DNA from: Eggerthella sp. YY7918
GTDB taxonomy: Bacteria; Actinomycetota; Coriobacteriia; Coriobacteriales; Eggerthellaceae
Reading direction: 5' to 3'
DNA: 64,000 nt
Assembly (NCBI RefSeq): GCF_000270285.1
Contig: NC_015738.1
Span: 1,736,001-1,800,000, forward strand
In this document: positions 18,043 through 25,518 of the stretch, in pieces
Position numbering within the stretch: position 1 is the stretch's first letter
Layout of the letters: each line of letters opens with the position of its first letter
Position numbers and translations under genes: made by a program
Notes under the pieces: model-generated
Seen by the model: the letters and a program-made list of their open reading frames with translations, nothing else
Told to the model about the DNA's origin: nothing
Database searches by the model: none

Positions 18043-19372
18043 GGTGTCCCCCAATCTGCTCGTTGCGCTCGCGGGCTGTCGCCTTTTCCTTGAGACTGAT
18101 TCCGCGCAGAAGCGCATTTTTGCCGAACCGGTCCTTGACCGCAAGCACCGTACGCTGCAGGTTGCGTTCCTCCGCCTCAGCCTGCTCATCCGAGAACAAA
18201 TCGAGCGTGGCAAACTCCTCGGGAAGCACACCGCCGAAGCCCACGTTGATGCGGCGAATAGGGATATCGGTGCGCGTCGTTTCGTCGAACAACGCAAGAA
18301 AGCGCGGCATGAGCTTCGAAAAGAGGTTGGTACGATCGGACTGCGTGCGGGTACCGCCGGTATGAGGAATGCTGCGCCGCCCCTTGATGGGACGACGACC
18401 GTGACCGCCGTCGAAGTAACCGTCTTCGGCTTCCCGTACACGATCTTCGCTTCCTTTCGCGTAACCCACATAGAGCGAAATCGAGGTGGCCACCAGATGC
18501 TTGTCCACCAAATCGAGCACAAGTTGGTCGACCATCTCCACAAGCACATCGCGCGCCTCGTCGCAGGTGTAGTTGCCCGGAAGCACCTGCCCGTTCATCA
18601 AAGAGTGCGCACTCGGCTCGTAGGCATGGATGTCGGCGATCGTACACGGCTCGATTCCGTGCGCGTGATCGATGAGATATTCCGCATTGACACCAAATTC
18701 GCGATAAAGCGTCTGCTCGCTCATCTCGCATACCCCGCGCAAGTCGTACACGCCATATTTCGCCAGACGTTTCGCAATGCCCGGACCCACGTTCCAAATA
18801 TCGGTGATGGGTCGATGGGTTTGAATCGTCTCTTCAAAGCTTGTTTGGTCGAGAAAACCAATGTGGTCGGAGGCATGCTTTGCCGTGATATCGAGCGCAA
18901 CCTTGGCCAAAAAGAGGTTCGACCCTACGCCCGCCGTCGCACAGATGCCCGTCTCGGCCAGCACTGCATCCATAAGCATCTGAGCAAACTCACGTGCGCT
19001 CACCTGATAAAGCGTCAAGTACGGCGTCGCGTCGATGAAGCACTCGTCGATAGAGTACGGATGGATATCCTCAGGCGAGACATAGCGCAAATACACCGCG
19101 TAGATGTCGGCCGATACATCCATGTAAAGCTGCATGCGCGGACGCGCCTTGATATAACGAATGCCTTTAGGTATTTCGAATACGCGACACCGGCCAGGCA
19201 AACCCATCGCCTTTAAAGCGGGCGAAACAGCCAAGCAGATAGTTTTATCCGTGCGCTCAGGATCGGCTACCACAAGGTTGGTAGTGAACGGGTCGAGCTT
19301 TCGATCAACGCACTCGACGCTCGCGTAGAAACTTTTGAGGTCGATACACACATAGGTGCGTTCGTCGGCCAT
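18035..19372 (-). CDS. Y-family translesion DNA polymerase (UmuC/UvrX-like)
   Basis: A 445-residue Y-family polymerase. Catalytic motifs are visible: YVCIDLKSFYASVE near the N-terminus (first metal-binding aspartate) and YSIDECFIDATPYL near residue 107 (second acidic pair). The helix-hairpin-helix/thumb follows (DIWNVGPGIAKRLAKYGVYD), then a little-finger region with a charged insert (GHGRRPIKGRRSIPHTGGT). The ATG at 19372 follows GGAGGGAA. It overlaps the downstream YolD-like gene. A LexA-type box lies over the transcription start, so it is probably SOS-induced. It is more like Gram-positive UvrX/YqjW than DinB. Confidence 0.9.
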   Translation of the reverse strand: MADERTYVCIDLKSFYASVECVDRKLDPFTTNLVVADPERTDKTICLAVSPALKAMGLPGRCRVFEIPKGIRYIKARPRMQLYMDVSADIYAVYLRYVSPEDIHPYSIDECFIDATPYLTLYQVSAREFAQMLMDAVLAETGICATAGVGSNLFLAKVALDITAKHASDHIGFLDQTSFEETIQTHRPITDIWNVGPGIAKRLAKYGVYDLRGVCEMSEQTLYREFGVNAEYLIDHAHGIEPCTIADIHAYEPSAHSLMNGQVLPGNYTCDEARDVLVEMVDQLVLDLVDKHLVATSISLYVGYAKGSEDRVREAEDGYFDGGHGRRPIKGRRSIPHTGGTRTQSDRTNLFSKLMPRFLALFDETTRTDIPIRRINVGFGGVLPEEFATLDLFSDEQAEAEERNLQRTVLAVKDRFGKNALLRGISLKEKATARERNEQIGGHRA

Positions 19373-19405
19373 GAGCACTTCCCTCCTTTCGGCACCTTTA
19401 TAGGG

Positions 19406-19428
19406 GAACGCTTGTTCGTATTAGTATA
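19406..19428 (-). promoter_or_regulatory. LexA-type SOS box and -10 of the polymerase operon
   Basis: GAACGCTTGTTC at 19406-19417 matches the Gram-positive LexA pattern GAAC-N4-GTTC exactly. It lies just downstream of a minus-strand -10 TATACT (19428-19423) and 34 bases upstream of the polymerase ATG, where bound LexA would block initiation. Confidence 0.7.
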
Positions 19429-19470
19429 GCGCTTTCCCGGCCGTTAGGACTCATCTGTGTGCATAATTCC

Positions 19471-19505
19471 AAAAAAGGGAGCCGCGCACTGCAGCTCCCT
19501 TTTTG
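19471..19505. terminator. Bidirectional terminator after the FAD reductase gene
   Basis: GGGAGC (19477-19482) pairs with GCTCCC (19494-19499). Six A precede and five T follow, so it works on both strands. It mainly serves the minus-strand reductase gene ending at 19549. Confidence 0.75.
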
Positions 19506-19548
19506 CAACCACTACAGATACTGTGTACCTGCCGACGGATTACCTGCC

Positions 19549-21447
19549 CTAACGCACCTCTTGCCCCGTAGCGACCTTGCCCGCAACGCGACCATGGGTG
19601 ATTGCCATACCAATGGAGTTGCCGGCGATCGGGGTCACATACCCCGTACCAAAGCGTCCGCCAAGACAGTTTCCTGCCGCCCAGAGTCCCGGAATCTTCT
19701 CTCCTGCATTATTCAGAACTTGAAGATGGCTGTCGGTGAGCAAGCCGGCAAAGCACACAAGACCGATGCCGCTCCAGCGTTCGTTCTCGAAGAAGGAACC
19801 AATGTAGGGTGGCTCGTCAATGGGGGACATAAACCTGTCATCCTTGCCGAAATCTGCATCGTGCCCCTGTTTGCAAAGTTCGTTGTAACGCTCAATGGAG
19901 GCAACCGCTTCCTTTATCGCCTCATCGGAAAAGCCCATAAAGCCGCAAAGCTCTTCGATGGTATTCGCCTTGTAGACGATATGCGGCTGACGCTCGCACT
20001 CCACGCTGTCGCGACATCTGCCGCCATTGGGGTCGCCCAGTGGCACGTTATCAACGTCTTCCTTAAGCTCCAATACATAGTCCTGCCGACCAGCGTTGGG
20101 AGCACCGAGGTCGATACCGCCCTTTTTCAAAACATCAAACCACTTGCTATCGGAAATAGTACAGATGGGACCGAGCGGTTGTCTGAGGCTATTTGCCCAG
20201 GCGACCGTCGTTGCGGCTTCGTTCATGAAACGCTTTCCCTCGCTGTTGAGCCAGATGTAAGGAACCGTGCCCCACGGAGCGCCCGTCCAGTAATAGTTAA
20301 GGATGGGGCGCGGAAGCGGCTCGATCTCGCCGCCTATCCAGCACGCCATCTTGTGCCCATCGCCTTCACACATGCTTTCAGCCCGAATGTCCTCTGGCCC
20401 CTTGCCTGCGCGCGCCGCAAATTCGGATATCTCAGAAAGAAGCGCCCAAGCCATATCGACATTTCCGCCAAAATCTCCCGTGCAGAGGATAACGCCCGTT
20501 GCGGCATTGTATCGCGTGTACGTTCCGTCCGCGTTCTCGGCGTACACTCCAACCACAGCACCTGAGTCATCGGTGATAAGAACACGAGCACGCTGCTCAT
20601 AGTGCCACTCAGCCCCAAGTTCTTGACCTTTCAAAATGGAGAACTGCTGGATCTCGTCAAAGCGAGAGTAGTCGTTTGAACCGATGCCCGACTCGTCGCC
20701 GATAATGTGGCTGATCTCACCTACCACAGAAGCCGTAGAAGCCCATGACTTAAATCCGCCCTGTATCACAGGGTATTCGACCGGACCGTCTACGACTCCC
20801 GCAGCCTGCGGAACATACATCGAGCTGGGATCGGTAGGACTGACATCCGGATTCGAGCGACTAACTGGCTTGATACGGTCGTCCGGCCAGTTGACCAAGC
20901 TGATCATATGATCGAACGTCTCTCCAGAATTGTAAACAAAGCGCTTGACTATCTCGGCATTGTTCCTGCCCGCGCACCTGAGCATGAACTCATTGACGAT
21001 CTCGCCCTCGTCGTAGGGACCAAATCCCTGGTCGATGAGCCACTTCGAATTAACATGGCCCACGTCCCTGCCCTTAACTTTCCTAAACTTCTCAGACGCG
21101 GATTCAAGAACATGAACCTTCGCTCCTCCTTCCGCGGCAGCAAGAGCAGCTTGGATCCCCGCGTTTCCTCCGCCGCAAACGATGATATCGCCTTCAAAGG
21201 TTTCGGTAACATCGGCATCACTGATCTCGGGAGGTGCGCCCAGCCAGTCTATGCCCGTCTGATAATAGTCATTCGGGTTGCCCGAACCGCTACCTGCCGA
21301 ATCGGTGGTACCTGTATCAGACTTGCTGGGAGTTGCCGAGGGTGCGCAACCCTGCAAAGCGACAGCGCTCGCCAAACCAGCGCTTACGGCCAAGCCGGCT
21401 CCCAAAACGGCGCCGCCCTTTAGTAGATCCCTTCTTGAAACGTCCAT
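19549..21447 (-). CDS. Tat-exported FAD-dependent reductase (flavocytochrome c/fumarate reductase-like), lipoprotein
   Basis: A 632-residue member of the FAD_binding_2 (fumarate reductase/urocanate reductase/3-ketosteroid dehydrogenase) family. The N-terminus carries a twin-arginine signal (SRRDLLK, arginines 5-6) followed by a lipobox, LQGC with Cys34, so it is predicted as a Tat lipoprotein outside the membrane. The FAD fold is IIVCGGGNAGIQAALAAAE; the closing FAD motif is GRFGTGYVTPIAGNSIGMA. No haem motif lies in this chain; electrons must come from a partner, and the nearby NrfD, ferredoxin and cytochrome genes supply candidates. The start at 21447 follows AAAGGGG. Eggerthellaceae encode many such enzymes for diverse organic acceptors; the acceptor is unknown here. 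Confidence 0.9.
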   Translation of the reverse strand: MDVSRRDLLKGGAVLGAGLAVSAGLASAVALQGCAPSATPSKSDTGTTDSAGSGSGNPNDYYQTGIDWLGAPPEISDADVTETFEGDIIVCGGGNAGIQAALAAAEGGAKVHVLESASEKFRKVKGRDVGHVNSKWLIDQGFGPYDEGEIVNEFMLRCAGRNNAEIVKRFVYNSGETFDHMISLVNWPDDRIKPVSRSNPDVSPTDPSSMYVPQAAGVVDGPVEYPVIQGGFKSWASTASVVGEISHIIGDESGIGSNDYSRFDEIQQFSILKGQELGAEWHYEQRARVLITDDSGAVVGVYAENADGTYTRYNAATGVILCTGDFGGNVDMAWALLSEISEFAARAGKGPEDIRAESMCEGDGHKMACWIGGEIEPLPRPILNYYWTGAPWGTVPYIWLNSEGKRFMNEAATTVAWANSLRQPLGPICTISDSKWFDVLKKGGIDLGAPNAGRQDYVLELKEDVDNVPLGDPNGGRCRDSVECERQPHIVYKANTIEELCGFMGFSDEAIKEAVASIERYNELCKQGHDADFGKDDRFMSPIDEPPYIGSFFENERWSGIGLVCFAGLLTDSHLQVLNNAGEKIPGLWAAGNCLGGRFGTGYVTPIAGNSIGMAITHGRVAGKVATGQEVR

Positions 21448-21502
21448 GTTCGCCCCTTTCACCTCTCCTGATGCATCATCGTCGGGTTATAACCTCTATC
21501 GT

Positions 21503-21518
21503 TCTATAGTTATATATC
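21503..21518 (-). promoter_or_regulatory. GntR-type operator candidate upstream of the FAD reductase gene
   Basis: Minus-strand GATATATAACTATAGA. It shares the core ATAnnACTATA with the palindrome at the gntR promoter (23336-23351) and with the site at 21543-21558. It lies 56 bases upstream of the reductase start, downstream of the likely -10. Confidence 0.5.
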
Positions 21519-21531
21519 ACCCGATTCTTGC

Positions 21532-21561
21532 ATAGTAATGCATTATATAGTTCTATGTCAA
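21532..21561 (-). promoter_or_regulatory. Promoter and second operator candidate of the FAD reductase gene
   Basis: Minus-strand TTGACA (21561-21556), 18-base spacer, TACTAT (21537-21532). The operator-like ACATAGAACTATATAA (21558-21543) overlaps the -35 and carries the same ATAnnACTATA core. An internal promoter would let the reductase be transcribed apart from the NrfD and ferredoxin genes. Confidence 0.45.
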
Positions 21562-21568
21562 TATACTT

Positions 21569-22540
21569 TTACACGAGAGCAAGCAACGCCTGCCCCACGT
21601 AATCGGCGCTCGTCCCTGCAAAGAGAAACAGAAATCGCAAGGCGCAATCGCCCACCACGGTGAATAGGGCACCGACGACGAGAATCCTCCACCCCACCCT
21701 GCTTTTCACGAAGAGACTCAGTATCGACGAAAAGAGCGGCACCACAATCCCACCCGCAACCACAAGTCCCCAGAACGGCAAAGCGTACGCGCCGAACACA
21801 AGCAGTTCGGCCGATGCCTCAACAGCGAATTGCTGCGCAGGAAGCGATCCCGATCCGCCTTGAATCATGTTCGTCATGTACAGGAACAGCAGCACGCCCT
21901 CAACTGTTGCTGCGCCAATAACAAGACCCGCAATAAGCCGACGCTTTCTACGTGAAACCTTTTTGGCGCTTTTCGTAAGAGCTACAAGCGCCGTAACGGT
22001 ATTTATCCCCGCTCCAAGCGCACTCACGACGAACAGACACGGCAACAGATATGAATTCCAAAAAGGAACACCCGGTGCCGCCCTGAGCAGCATGCCTGTG
22101 TAAAACGCAACAATAAAAGCCGGTACAAGACCGATAAGCGAGCAAACCTTCAGCACTTTACCGCGCAGACCAGGGTAGGTTTCCCACACGCTGGAAAGCA
22201 GTCGCGACGTCGTTTTCGTTGTCAGAAAAGCGGTAACGAAGAATATGATAAGAGCCGCCGCCGCACTCCATGCGCCCCACGCCATCCACGAGGTGAGATG
22301 ACTGAAACTCCGCCACATGAGCAGCGCCCTGCCGGGATGAACAACTTCAGCGAGCAGCGAAAGCAACCCGAAAGCGATGCACGCCACGCAAACCCAGTAA
22401 GAAATCGCTATCGTTCGCCGATGACGCTTGCGCCGCACCATTCCCAGCAAGGTCGCAGCAATAAACACCCCAGCGCCCAAGCCTCCGAGAAAAAGATAGA
22501 GCGCGACTTGCCATCCCCATGTCGTTTGGAGTTCGATCAT
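21569..22540 (-). CDS. nrfD: NrfD/PsrC-type membrane quinol dehydrogenase subunit
   Basis: A 323-residue polytopic protein with about nine hydrophobic segments. The N-terminus ELQTTWGWQVALYLFLGG leading into GAGVF is the hallmark of NrfD-type subunits, which exchange electrons between the quinone pool and an extracytoplasmic ferredoxin-like subunit. The ATG at 22540 follows GAGGA. It lies 47 bases after the ferredoxin gene and 121 bases before the FAD reductase gene, on the same strand. The expected flow is menaquinol to NrfD to the four-cluster protein to the reductase, directly or through the cytochrome. Whether it conserves energy is not readable from sequence. Confidence 0.9.
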   Translation of the reverse strand: MIELQTTWGWQVALYLFLGGLGAGVFIAATLLGMVRRKRHRRTIAISYWVCVACIAFGLLSLLAEVVHPGRALLMWRSFSHLTSWMAWGAWSAAAALIIFFVTAFLTTKTTSRLLSSVWETYPGLRGKVLKVCSLIGLVPAFIVAFYTGMLLRAAPGVPFWNSYLLPCLFVVSALGAGINTVTALVALTKSAKKVSRRKRRLIAGLVIGAATVEGVLLFLYMTNMIQGGSGSLPAQQFAVEASAELLVFGAYALPFWGLVVAGGIVVPLFSSILSLFVKSRVGWRILVVGALFTVVGDCALRFLFLFAGTSADYVGQALLALV

Positions 22541-22587
22541 GCACGATCCTCGCCGTATTTCGTCATCGAAGGCCTCTCATATCCGAG

Positions 22588-23244
22588 TCACGACAGATAA
22601 AACGATGGTTCAGTAGGAGCCTCCAGCAGGCTGACCTTCCCAACCTTCTTTTCTGCCTGAAGACGGAGATCTTCGAGCTCTCCGTAATGAAGCGCCTTTG
22701 TCGGACAGGCTTGCACGCAATAGGGTTCTTGGTCAGGCTCCACACCGGCACCAAGACAACAATCGCACTTATCCATACCACGCGACGTGTAATTTGGTAT
22801 CCCAAAGGGACAGGACTCGTGACAATACTTGCAGCCGATACAGCGATCTAGGTCCACCACCACAATGCCATCTGCGCGTTTACTTAAAGCGCTAGCTGGG
22901 CAAACAGATACGCAGGCAGGTTGGGCGCACTGCATGCACGAAATCGAGACAAAACGCGATTCGCCCTGATCGAAGTGGTACGAGATAAGTTTTCTGCGCG
23001 CTTCGCAGTCATCGGGGGTGCCGTTCGCCTCTTGGCAGGCCGCCACACACGACGCGCACCCCACGCAGGTTTTGGAATCCATCCAAAAGCCGTATTGAGT
23101 GCGCTTCTTCGGAGGGGCCGTCGAAGAGACGACTGAATCAGAAGGCGAGCAGGAGTAAAGCGTCGCCATAGATGCCGCAGCAGCGCAGGCTGTCGCCACT
23201 GCGGAGCGTCGCGTGACCGAGCGTACCGATTTCATACGATCCAC
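22588..23244 (-). CDS. Four-cluster ferredoxin-type electron-transfer protein (NrfC/DmsB-like), exported
   Basis: A 218-residue protein with 16 cysteines in four groups, each suited to one [4Fe-4S] cluster: CVGCASCVAAC, CMQCAQPACVSVC, CIGCKYCHESC and CDCC paired with CVQAC. The N-terminus contains VTRRSAVATA, a weak twin-arginine-like signal, and a lipobox-like LYSC at about residues 29-32, so it is probably an exported lipoprotein. The GTG at 23244 follows GGAGG at 7 bases; an ATG three codons later and a TTG at 23262 are alternatives. It is the first gene of the nrfCD-reductase operon and is divergent from gntR. Confidence 0.88.
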   Translation of the reverse strand: MDRMKSVRSVTRRSAVATACAAAASMATLYSCSPSDSVVSSTAPPKKRTQYGFWMDSKTCVGCASCVAACQEANGTPDDCEARRKLISYHFDQGESRFVSISCMQCAQPACVSVCPASALSKRADGIVVVDLDRCIGCKYCHESCPFGIPNYTSRGMDKCDCCLGAGVEPDQEPYCVQACPTKALHYGELEDLRLQAEKKVGKVSLLEAPTEPSFYLS

Positions 23245-23335
23245 ACCCGCTCCTCCCCTCAACGAGCGTAGCGCTTCGCGCTTCTTAGATGTGACTTCGC
23301 CCAGAACAGCAGCTCTCTGTTGATTGTTCGTAAGC

Positions 23336-23351
23336 GATATAATACTATATC
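23336..23351 (+). promoter_or_regulatory. GntR autoregulatory operator over the gntR -10
   Basis: GATATAATACTATATC is a palindrome with 6-base arms and a 4-base centre. It covers TATAAT at 23338-23343, the likely -10 of gntR, in the 133-base divergent gap with the ferredoxin gene. It shares the ATAnnACTATA core with the two sites before the reductase gene. Confidence 0.6.
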
Positions 23352-23377
23352 ATTTGCCGATAAAGAAAGGCTTCCTC

Positions 23378-23821
23378 ATGGATCCGTTCGACTCCTATAA
23401 AATCGATAAGAAGAGCGATATCCCGATCTGGGTACAGCTAAAACAGCGTCTCATCTACCTCATTATGTCGGGTTCATACAAACCAGGCGATCAGCTTCCA
23501 ACAGTAAGAGAGCTGGCCGTACAACTTGACATTAACTACCACACCGTGAACAAGGTCTATCACGAGTTGGAAGGCAGCGGCCTTATCGAAGTGCAGGCCG
23601 GACGAGGGTCTCATGTCGCCGATCCGGGCAATTCGAAGTTCGTCACGTACGAAGGCGAGCCCCATATGATAACGGCCGAATACGTCGCTAAGCTTCTGCA
23701 GCTAGGCATGACCGCCGAAGAGGTTGTTCGGATGGTGGCAAATCATCTGGATATCGACATCGCCATCAATTCGCCTTCAGAAAGCAAGCCCGTAAAAGAG
23801 AGATCGCATCGTGTCGGGTAA
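23378..23821 (+). CDS. GntR-family transcriptional regulator, YtrA-like
   Basis: A 147-residue regulator with an N-terminal winged helix (IPIWVQLKQRLIYLIMSG, then GDQLPTVRELAVQLDINYHTVNKVYHEL and GLIEVQAGRGSHV). There is only a short C-terminal helical tail of about 60 residues and no large ligand domain, which is the YtrA layout. The ATG at 23378 follows GAAAGG; an in-frame ATG at 23324 lies upstream of the probable -10. It overlaps the slipin gene by 11 bases. Operator-like sites in front of it and of the reductase gene suggest it senses a signal for this respiratory locus and controls itself. Confidence 0.9.
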   Translation: MDPFDSYKIDKKSDIPIWVQLKQRLIYLIMSGSYKPGDQLPTVRELAVQLDINYHTVNKVYHELEGSGLIEVQAGRGSHVADPGNSKFVTYEGEPHMITAEYVAKLLQLGMTAEEVVRMVANHLDIDIAINSPSESKPVKERSHRVG

Positions 23822-24749
23822 AAAGGGAAAGAAAGCCAAGCAGAGAAACAGGCTGCCCGCCCCAGTGCGAGCCAAGAAACCTCTTGCTTCCCATATGGGC
23901 GTTTGGCTTTTCGAGGCCTTTGCTTTCGTCGTCTCAGCCCTTCCCCTTGGCATGGTGCTGTATCACGGATGGCCCTTCTGGATGGTGCTCATAGCCCTCG
24001 CCTACCTCATCACCGCGCTTTTGACAGTGCACGTCACGCAGCAATGGGAAAAGGTAGTCGTTCTGCGTCTCGGGCGCTTCAACCGAGTGGAAGGACCCGG
24101 CATCTTTTTCACCATTCCCTTCCTTGAATCGGCTGCCCTGCGCGTTGACCAACGCATCATCGTAACGCCGTTTTCTGCGGAAGAGGCGCTTACTGCCGAT
24201 CTGGTTCCCACCGATATCGACGCCGTTTTGTTCTGGATGGTGGTGAACCCCCAAAAGGCCTGGTGCGAAGTTGACAACTACCCGAACGCCGTTTCGTGGT
24301 CGGCGCAAACCGCGCTGCGCGATGCCATCGGACGCATCAACCTTGCCGACATCTCAACGCGGCGCTCTCAGCTCGACCTAGAGCTTCAGGAAACACTCAA
24401 CGACAAAACGAGCGATTGGGGCATCTCGATTCTCTCCGTTGAAATCCGCAACATCCTCATTCCCGAAGATTTGCAGGATGCAATGTCGCGCGAAGCTCAG
24501 GCCCAGCAGGAAAGCAATGCGCGCGTAATCCTTGCTGAAATCGAAAATCAGATCGCAGAGCTCTACGTAGGAGCGGCCGAATTGTACCGCCAAGACGAGA
24601 TTGCACTTCAGATTCGTATGGCAAGCATGGTGAACGAGAGCGTAAAAGAAGGCGGCGGCAACAATCTTATCGTGGTCCCCAGTTCCTTCAGCGAGGGCTT
24701 CAATGCTGGAACCATGAAGGACGTAAAGGACCTTTTTCCAAAAGGGTGA
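23811..24749 (+). CDS. Slipin/stomatin-type SPFH protein
   Basis: A 312-residue membrane-attached SPFH protein. A basic N-terminus (KKGKKAKQRNR) is followed by hydrophobic segments at about residues 30-75, then the SPFH domain starting at EKVVVLRLGRFNRVEGPGIF. The slipin features are LRVDQRIIVTPFSAEEALT, ALRDAIGRINLADIS and AMSREAQAQQESNARVI. The start is a GTG at 23811 inside the end of gntR. Slipins form oligomeric membrane scaffolds and are often paired with NfeD proteases; no NfeD gene is present, and the partner gene here is a cytochrome 3 bases downstream. It may organise the electron-transfer complex in the membrane (inference). Confidence 0.88.
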   Translation: MSGKKGKKAKQRNRLPAPVRAKKPLASHMGVWLFEAFAFVVSALPLGMVLYHGWPFWMVLIALAYLITALLTVHVTQQWEKVVVLRLGRFNRVEGPGIFFTIPFLESAALRVDQRIIVTPFSAEEALTADLVPTDIDAVLFWMVVNPQKAWCEVDNYPNAVSWSAQTALRDAIGRINLADISTRRSQLDLELQETLNDKTSDWGISILSVEIRNILIPEDLQDAMSREAQAQQESNARVILAEIENQIAELYVGAAELYRQDEIALQIRMASMVNESVKEGGGNNLIVVPSSFSEGFNAGTMKDVKDLFPKG

Positions 24750-24752
24750 TCC

Positions 24753-25361
24753 ATGCAAGGAAACGCACGCAGAAAGTCGATGACGCTCTCGGCGGCGGGA
24801 TTCACTTTTTGTCTGTTTGTTGCCCTCGCTTTGGTCGGCTGCCAATCCACCCCCAGCGACAGAGCGCTGATGCCCGGAATTGCAGCAGCCGAGCAGATAT
24901 CGCCCCAGGATTGGAAATGGAGTCCCGATCAAGAATGCGCGCCCTGTCACTCGATTGAGGCGCACACGGCGGCCGCCTCTGCATGTACCGATTTTTCCGA
25001 CGCATCATCAAGCTGCCTGACGTGCCACAACGTTGAGCAAGAGTTGACGGTCGCACACGAAGACATTCGCAACGTAAAGCCTGTTTCCGATCTTCAGCAG
25101 GTTACTGTCGAAAAAGAAGTTTGCACGAGGTGCCACACTATCGCTTCCCTTGCCGAGAGAACGGCTGACAGCGTTGCCCTCGCGGACAACAACGGCGTTA
25201 CCATCAACCCCCACGCATTGCTGAAAACGAAGGGTCATTCCGAGATCGACTGCACCGCCTGCCACACAATGCATGAGAGTTCCGATAGGCTTGAAACAAG
25301 CTCTAAGATGTGTCGAGAGTGCCATCATGCTGACAGTTTTGAATGCGAATCCTGCCACTAA
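24753..25361 (+). CDS. Six-haem c-type cytochrome lipoprotein (cytochrome c3-like)
   Basis: A 202-residue exported lipoprotein: signal peptide with hydrophobic core FCLFVALALVGC and lipobox Cys30. Six CxxCH haem-attachment motifs occur at residues 62-66 (CAPCH), 88-92 (CLTCH), 124-128 (CTRCH), 167-171 (CTACH), 187-191 (CRECH) and 198-202 (CESCH). The last motif ends exactly at the C-terminus, with the stop codon following the histidine. Several more histidines (for example HTMH, HH) could be distal ligands. It follows the slipin gene by 3 bases. It is a likely electron donor to the FAD reductase encoded on the other strand; related FAD reductases in this bacterial group use such separate cytochromes. 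Confidence 0.9.
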   Translation: MQGNARRKSMTLSAAGFTFCLFVALALVGCQSTPSDRALMPGIAAAEQISPQDWKWSPDQECAPCHSIEAHTAAASACTDFSDASSSCLTCHNVEQELTVAHEDIRNVKPVSDLQQVTVEKEVCTRCHTIASLAERTADSVALADNNGVTINPHALLKTKGHSEIDCTACHTMHESSDRLETSSKMCRECHHADSFECESCH

Positions 25362-25390
25362 GTGCACGCAGAAAACGCCCCGAAATGCAA

Positions 25391-25416
25391 ATAAGCCGTC
25401 CTTTTGGACGGCTTAT
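25391..25416 (+). terminator. Hairpin after the cytochrome gene
   Basis: ATAAGCCGTCC and GGACGGCTTAT pair perfectly around TTTT, 29 bases past the stop. The T-run after it is weak, so termination may be partial. Confidence 0.6.
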
Positions 25417-25444
25417 CTTGGGGTCATATTCGCTATCGCCGCAC

Positions 25445-25489
25445 GGGATCCTTCGACCCCGCGCCTTCGGCGCTCCGCTCAGGATGACA
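25445..25489 (+). repeat. Short palindromic repeat element, copy 1
   Basis: Begins GGGATCCTTCGACC and ends CTCAGGATGACA, with an internal GCGCCTTCGGCGC hairpin. The same ends recur in inverted or direct form at 26845-26890 and 26929-26965. Confidence 0.65.
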
Positions 25490-25518
25490 AAGTCTAGGCA
25501 CTCGCCGATGACAAGGCC

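Noticed and set aside
17948-19216. A 422-codon frame on the plus strand over the polymerase gene
   Set aside because: Antisense to the polymerase, whose catalytic motifs are intact on the other strand.
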